Below are positions 6,569 through 10,623 of a stretch of DNA of 10,623 nucleotides, in pieces (position 1 is the stretch's first letter; every line of letters begins with the position of its first letter). Below the pieces are notes generated by a model, which was not told the origin of the DNA, ran no database searches, and was given only the letters and a program-made list of their open reading frames with translations. Made by a program: the position numbers and the translations under genes. The stretch is from assembly GCA_011051825.1 (NCBI GenBank), contig DRKH01000300.1, positions 1 to 10,623 of the forward strand. Reading direction: 5' to 3'. This DNA comes from Desulfobulbus sp. GTDB taxonomy: Bacteria; Desulfobacterota; Desulfobulbia; Desulfobulbales; Desulfobulbaceae.

Positions 6569-7462
6569 TCAGCGCGTAAAGATATCCACCCTGGCATTGC
6601 CCTCATCGACAACACACAATCCGCCCCAGGGATCAAAACGAATTTCCACCGGATAGTACAGCTGTCCCCGGGACATCCCTTTTCCAAGAAAACGATATTT
6701 AAAAACACCGTTTTTATCATACACCGCCACATCACGCGCATGCCGATCCAGGATATAAATATAGCCGGAGGGACCGATGTCCAGTGAAACCGGGAAATTC
6801 ACCCTGTCCCCCAGCGGTATCACTGCTTCCCGGGTACCATCCAGGCGAAAGCGGTAGACGGTCTGCTCCTGCTGATCCAAGGCCCAGATCTTTGTCCCGT
6901 GGATCTTGAAATCAACAAACCCGCCCCTGCATCCGGAACAGGAGAATCGTGTTTTGGCGACAAGATCCGTACTGTAGGAGATGATTGATCCGGTTGCCTT
7001 GTCCAAAACGTAGAGCAGGGTGGAGGCGGATTCGATTCGATCGGGGTAGACCAGAGCCCCTCTAAAATAGAGGGTGGCCGGGGTCACCTTTCTGGCCTTG
7101 AGATCAATTGAGCTCAGAGAATTTCTTCCCTTTTCCACCACCCAGATTCCACCGGCATCGGTTTTGACCATGTCAAAGGGAGTCTTCAGCGCCTTACCGG
7201 CATTGAAGATATGAAGGAGTTCCCCCTGACGGTTAAAAGAAAGCAGCCGGTTTCGGCCTGAATCAACGACATCGTACTGTCCCTTTTCCGCATCGACAAA
7301 CACGGCGGTGGGCATCTGCATGGCATCCTGAAAGCGATCCTGTTTCAATACACGTTGCCAGGCCCAGCCGGAGGCAGTCTCCGGCCTCGTCTGCCCCCAT
7401 ACCGGCGAAACCAGCAGGACTGAAAACATGACAACAACACACTGCATCAGCGGCTTATACAT
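6569..7462 (-). CDS. Secreted NHL-type beta-propeller protein
   Basis: The product is 297 residues. Residues 1-23 form a signal peptide ending near PVWG-Q. The rest consists of repeats of about 40-45 residues that match NHL or six-bladed propeller blades: phrases such as YDVVDSGRNRLLSFN, IWVVEKGRNSLSSID, IYILDRHARDVAVYD and LCVVDEGNARVDIF each end a blade. There are about six blades, enough for one closed propeller. It has no CXXCH site, but Cys175 and Cys178 form a CSGC motif without the histidine, perhaps a disulfide or metal site. The ATG at 7462 has AAGGA five bases upstream (7468-7472). The gene starts 37 bases after the 16-heme cytochrome stop and ends 14 bases before the chosen start of the OmcS-like gene. 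NHL proteins sit beside cytochrome-filament genes in Geobacter, so a scaffold or assembly role is plausible but not shown. Confidence 0.9.
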   Translation of the reverse strand: MYKPLMQCVVVMFSVLLVSPVWGQTRPETASGWAWQRVLKQDRFQDAMQMPTAVFVDAEKGQYDVVDSGRNRLLSFNRQGELLHIFNAGKALKTPFDMVKTDAGGIWVVEKGRNSLSSIDLKARKVTPATLYFRGALVYPDRIESASTLLYVLDKATGSIISYSTDLVAKTRFSCSGCRGGFVDFKIHGTKIWALDQQEQTVYRFRLDGTREAVIPLGDRVNFPVSLDIGPSGYIYILDRHARDVAVYDKNGVFKYRFLGKGMSRGQLYYPVEIRFDPWGGLCVVDEGNARVDIFTR

Positions 7463-7499
7463 CCCTTTCCTTCTCCAGGTTTTCAGGTTTCCACTCCAG

Positions 7500-8675
7500 C
7501 TAATAGGCCCGGTGACAGACTACACACAGGGCCTTTTTTCCTTCCCGGACCAGCTGATATTCATACTCCGTGCCCATGGGATTATGGCAGGAGACACAGG
7601 TCACCATCTGGCCGGTAAAACGATCCAGCACCCCGGGCCCCACCGGATGGGTGAATTTCCCCTGATCCTTGTGACACTGAATGCAGACATCGTTGCCGTC
7701 CCCCTTGAGCATGGCCGGATGACGGCTGCCGTGTACTTCGTGGCAACCGCTGCAGTCCTGTATATTTGAGTGCCGATATCGACTCCGGCGATAACCGGCC
7801 ATAGTCTGCCCGTGACAGGAGGCACAGAGCAGCCGTTCCGGACTTTTCAACAGAGTATCATCATCACCGGCATGGGGCGAGTGGCAGTTCAGACAGCTGT
7901 TTCCATCGCCTCCGCCCAGGTGGCTGTGCGGCGCCAGCATCTGTTCCCGCACATCCGGATGACATTTCAGGCAGTTCTCCATTCCCAGGCCGGCGGATCC
8001 TTTGTCGTGACAGACGACGCACCCCTTGCTGAAGGGTTTATGAAGAACGTTTCGGATTAATCCGGCCCGCTCACTGCCGTGGGGATTATGACAGGAAAGA
8101 CAATCCCGGGCTGGACCGGGAAAATCCCGATGCCCGCTTTTCAGTCCGGAAGCCTCATGACAGGACAGGCACAGTCGGTCACCCGTGTCAACCAGCAGCT
8201 GGAGATTTTCCGCCTGATGGGGACGATGACAGGCCATGCACCGTCCCTCTGCATACGGCTCATGGGTCACCGGGTACTGCCTGGACAACTCGTTATGGCA
8301 GGCAAGACAGTCCGCTGCCGGATCGTCCCGGAGAAGCCCCTTTCTGCTTGCCACATGTGGGGCATGACAGGAACTGCAGTCGCCCCGGGCAACGGGATCA
8401 TGAACAACGCCCCGGGAAAAGAGCTTTTTCTGTTGCCGGTGACAGGAGTAGCAGAGAATATCCTGCCGGTTGCGGAGCAATCCCCTGTACTTGGCGACAT
8501 GGGGATTATGGCAGATATCACAGCTGGCATCGGCAACAGGTTTATGTACCACCTTGCCGGCAAACCGGGCTGCATCGTGGCACCCGAAACAGGAAACATC
8601 GGCTGCCTGCGACGAATCTACCGACAGGAGCGCAACAGCAATCAAGTACAACATGATGAGAACTGAATTTCGCAT
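7500..8675 (-). CDS. 16-heme cytochrome c with paired CXXCH repeats
   Basis: The product is 391 residues with a Sec signal peptide at about residues 1-25 (hydrophobic core, then a cleavage site near SSQA-AD). The first heme site follows almost at once, at Cys29. I count 16 CXXCH motifs spread to the C-terminus, many as CHxPH or CHNPHG, so nearly the whole mature protein is a heme chain. It shares the doubled-CXXCH plan of the gene upstream and looks like a shorter paralogue. I chose the ATG at 8675 over the GTG at 8678 because the GGGGAGG at 8683-8689 is 7 bases from the ATG but only 4 from the GTG. The ATG shares one base with the upstream TGA, so the two cytochromes are probably translationally coupled. 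A periplasmic or surface electron carrier is the likely role; the redox partner cannot be read from the sequence. Confidence 0.95.
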   Translation of the reverse strand: MRNSVLIMLYLIAVALLSVDSSQAADVSCFGCHDAARFAGKVVHKPVADASCDICHNPHVAKYRGLLRNRQDILCYSCHRQQKKLFSRGVVHDPVARGDCSSCHAPHVASRKGLLRDDPAADCLACHNELSRQYPVTHEPYAEGRCMACHRPHQAENLQLLVDTGDRLCLSCHEASGLKSGHRDFPGPARDCLSCHNPHGSERAGLIRNVLHKPFSKGCVVCHDKGSAGLGMENCLKCHPDVREQMLAPHSHLGGGDGNSCLNCHSPHAGDDDTLLKSPERLLCASCHGQTMAGYRRSRYRHSNIQDCSGCHEVHGSRHPAMLKGDGNDVCIQCHKDQGKFTHPVGPGVLDRFTGQMVTCVSCHNPMGTEYEYQLVREGKKALCVVCHRAY

Positions 8676-10623
8676 CACTTCGCCTCCCCGCCGTGACAGG
8701 GTGTACAGGTCCCTTCCAGAAAGGGGGCATGGCCGACAGGATACAACAGCCCCTTATCCGGACCTCCGTGTGCATCATGACAACTGATACAGGAGTCGGC
8801 CCCCGGCTGAATATTACCATGCTTGAGCAGGAACGCCTTCCCTGTACGCGGATGACAGCGGCCGCACAGCTTTCCCCTGCCGGTATTGAGCATGCCCTGG
8901 ACATTGGAGCCATGGGCAGTGTGGCACTGCATGCAGTCGTGTATCGCCGGTTTATGGGCCACACCTTTGCGCCAGAACTGCGCCACCTCCGTATGACAGG
9001 TTAAACATAACAGGGGTTGGCCCTTGTTGAGCAGGGCATCATGGGGTGATCCATGGGCAACATGGCAGCTGAGACATTTTCCCTGCCGGACCGGTTCATG
9101 CGGAACCGAGGAACGTTGTATTGCCTGATCGATATTTCCGTGACAGGAGAGGCAGAGCATTCCCGGATCCTGCTTGATGACCGAGGGAAAATCAGCCGAA
9201 TGGGGGGCATGGCATCTTAGGCAGCGTCCCCGGACAACCGGCTGATGGGTTTGCATATTCCCACCGCTTTTACGGACAGCCTCATGACAGGAGAGACAGA
9301 GGGCACCGTTGCGGTCCGATTGCTTGAGAAAGCCTCCAGCCCCGGGGTCATGCAGTTGGTGACAACCGATACAGTTGCCGTCGGCAAAGGGCCGATGCAG
9401 ACTGAGCCGGCCCCGTTCATCCGCTTCCCGTTTATGGCAGCCGAAACAGAGCCTCGCCTGCGGGGCAATAAGAAGTGCAACATTGGCCGAGTCGTGTGGC
9501 CGGTGACAGGTATCACAGGTCCGGCCCTGTGCCGGGGGATGAGAGCGGGTCACAGAATCGAAGACTGCAGCCTCATGGCAACCTGTGCACAAGGCTTTCT
9601 TCTCCCGTCTGAGCAGGAACTGCTGGTTTGAATCATGCCCGTTATGGCATCCCAGGCAGTTTCCTTGGGCAACCGGCTGATGAACACTTCGTACCTGTTG
9701 AACGACCGTATCCGCAGGCTGTCCGCCCTCTTTTTCAGGGGTGCCCTCTTCTTGCAGGGCAACTTTTTTTCGTACGCCCTGATCGTGGCAGTCCAGGCAG
9801 AGTACCTTGGGCGACTTGCCGAGTAACGATTTGAAATCACTTGCATGGACTGCATGGCAGGCCGTACACTTTTTCTGCAGATAGGGCTGGTGTGTACTTG
9901 TCCTGTCCATTTGAGGTTTCCTGTGACAGCTAACACAGAGGAGGTCGGCCCTCGCCCTGGTTACCACCTGCCCCTTCTCCACACGGTGACAGGCGTCACA
10001 CTGCCCCTTGGCCACTGGATCATGGACATTTTTTTTGAGCAGCATCGGCCGGTCAGCGGCGTGAGGCGTATGACACTGCAGGCAACCATTCCGGACCGGG
10101 TAGCCATTATGCGCCCTGATAAAAGATGTCTCGTCAACCTGATGGCAGGAGCGACAGAGGATATCAGGGGCACTGTTCAGCAGGGAAACATTCTTCGAGA
10201 AATGCGGATTGTGACAGGACCGGCAGCCCTCTGCAAGAGGGGCATGAGTAAACTTTTTCTGAAAGAGGCTACGGTCATGGCAACGGAAACAGGATTCTTC
10301 AGCCGGGGCCTTGAGCAGAAATGAAAAACGACTGTTGTGCGGTTCATGGCAACTGCTGCAGGTTCCTGCAGCCACGGGTTGATGAACGGACTGTCGGCCT
10401 GGAGAGGGTTTCAGGTCGTCATGACAGGAATAACAGAGTTCGGGCTCCTGCTCACGGAGGAAAAGACCGCCAATGAGCCCATGGGGCAGATGACAGCTGT
10501 CACAACGATCCTCTTTCACCGGTGCATGAACATGCCCTTCCTTAAAGGTTGACCCCATTTCAGGATGGCAGTCCAGACAACTTCGGGCCGGGGCCTTCTC
10601 CACCTTTCTGTCGGTCTGCACGC
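8675..10623 (-). CDS. Large multiheme cytochrome c, at least 26 hemes, 5' end outside the window
   Basis: This frame ends at the TGA at 8677-8675 and stays open to the right edge. The visible part is about 648 residues and has no signal peptide. The first possible start is a GTG at 10621, but it lies only about 14 residues before the first heme site and lacks an export signal, so the true start is probably outside the window. I count 26 CXXCH motifs, about one per 25 residues. They occur in pairs with a repeating plan: H-x-P, then C-x-x-C-H-x-x-H, then a short Leu-rich stretch (LL), then L-C-x-x-C-H. This is the doubled-CXXCH repeat, in which nearby histidines usually act as second axial ligands. 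A charged, heme-free linker at visible residues 283-310 separates 12 visible hemes from 14 further ones. The likely role is long-range electron transfer in the periplasm or at the cell surface. The class is certain; partner and location are inferred. Confidence 0.95.
   Translation of the reverse strand, partial: VQTDRKVEKAPARSCLDCHPEMGSTFKEGHVHAPVKEDRCDSCHLPHGLIGGLFLREQEPELCYSCHDDLKPSPGRQSVHQPVAAGTCSSCHEPHNSRFSFLLKAPAEESCFRCHDRSLFQKKFTHAPLAEGCRSCHNPHFSKNVSLLNSAPDILCRSCHQVDETSFIRAHNGYPVRNGCLQCHTPHAADRPMLLKKNVHDPVAKGQCDACHRVEKGQVVTRARADLLCVSCHRKPQMDRTSTHQPYLQKKCTACHAVHASDFKSLLGKSPKVLCLDCHDQGVRKKVALQEEGTPEKEGGQPADTVVQQVRSVHQPVAQGNCLGCHNGHDSNQQFLLRREKKALCTGCHEAAVFDSVTRSHPPAQGRTCDTCHRPHDSANVALLIAPQARLCFGCHKREADERGRLSLHRPFADGNCIGCHQLHDPGAGGFLKQSDRNGALCLSCHEAVRKSGGNMQTHQPVVRGRCLRCHAPHSADFPSVIKQDPGMLCLSCHGNIDQAIQRSSVPHEPVRQGKCLSCHVAHGSPHDALLNKGQPLLCLTCHTEVAQFWRKGVAHKPAIHDCMQCHTAHGSNVQGMLNTGRGKLCGRCHPRTGKAFLLKHGNIQPGADSCISCHDAHGGPDKGLLYPVGHAPFLEGTCTPCHGGEAK
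8683..8689 (-). promoter_or_regulatory. Ribosome binding site of the 16-heme cytochrome gene
   Basis: GGGGAGG on the minus strand lies 7 bases upstream of the ATG at 8675 and inside the last codons of the 26-heme gene. It decides the start in favour of that ATG over the GTG at 8678, and supports coupled translation through the TGATG junction. Confidence 0.75.

Noticed and set aside
8079..8666. A 195-residue plus-strand open frame with repeated GxMTG phrases
   Set aside because: It is the shadow of the 16-heme gene. The repeats are the reverse complement of the CHNPH-type motifs.
8675..10621. Complete gene starting at the GTG at 10621
   Set aside because: It would give a multiheme cytochrome without a signal peptide. 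The frame stays open at the edge, so the gene is treated as partial.
7500..10623. Repeated DNA in the 26- and 16-heme genes as a mobile or CRISPR-like array
   Set aside because: The recurring short words are codons for heme motifs and flanking histidines. Spacing is irregular and the reading frame is kept throughout.

Overview
The window looks like part of a large cytochrome locus from an electron-transferring anaerobe. A Desulfobacterota member (Desulfuromonadales or Desulfobulbales type) is the best guess, because multiheme cytochromes of this density interleaved with beta-propeller genes are typical of that group. This is inferred from family knowledge, not from a database search. There are no RNA genes, mobile elements or CRISPR arrays. 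Every convincing gene lies on the minus strand, so the locus reads from right to left.

In transcription order: (1) a very large cytochrome with at least 26 CXXCH motifs, whose 5' end lies beyond the right edge; (2) a 16-heme cytochrome of the same paired-CXXCH type, overlapping gene 1 by one base; (3) a 297-residue NHL-type beta-propeller; (4) a secreted cytochrome of about 355 residues whose heme order and flanking motifs resemble the Geobacter filament cytochrome OmcS, but with an expanded CX5CH third site; (5) an 8-heme cytochrome; (6) a probable lipoprotein with an N-terminal beta domain and a C-terminal YVTN-like propeller, whose TTG start overlaps the stop of gene 5; (7) after a 186-base gap holding a nested inverted repeat, a 10-heme cytochrome with an N-terminal beta-rich domain; (8) a second NHL-type propeller, whose start lies inside the end of gene 7. 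The left edge carries two copies of a 13-base repeat just past the last stop codon.

Five cytochrome genes encode 65 canonical CXXCH motifs plus one CX5CH motif, and three propeller proteins are placed after the cytochromes in a regular pattern. All complete products carry export signals, so the set acts outside the cytoplasm. The simplest reading is an extracellular or trans-envelope electron conduit. The OmcS-like product would be the candidate filament or surface subunit, the 26- and 16-heme proteins candidate periplasmic or surface heme chains, and the propellers assembly or scaffold partners. No outer-membrane porin, peptidyl-prolyl isomerase or inner-membrane quinol oxidase is visible here. 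They may lie outside the window.
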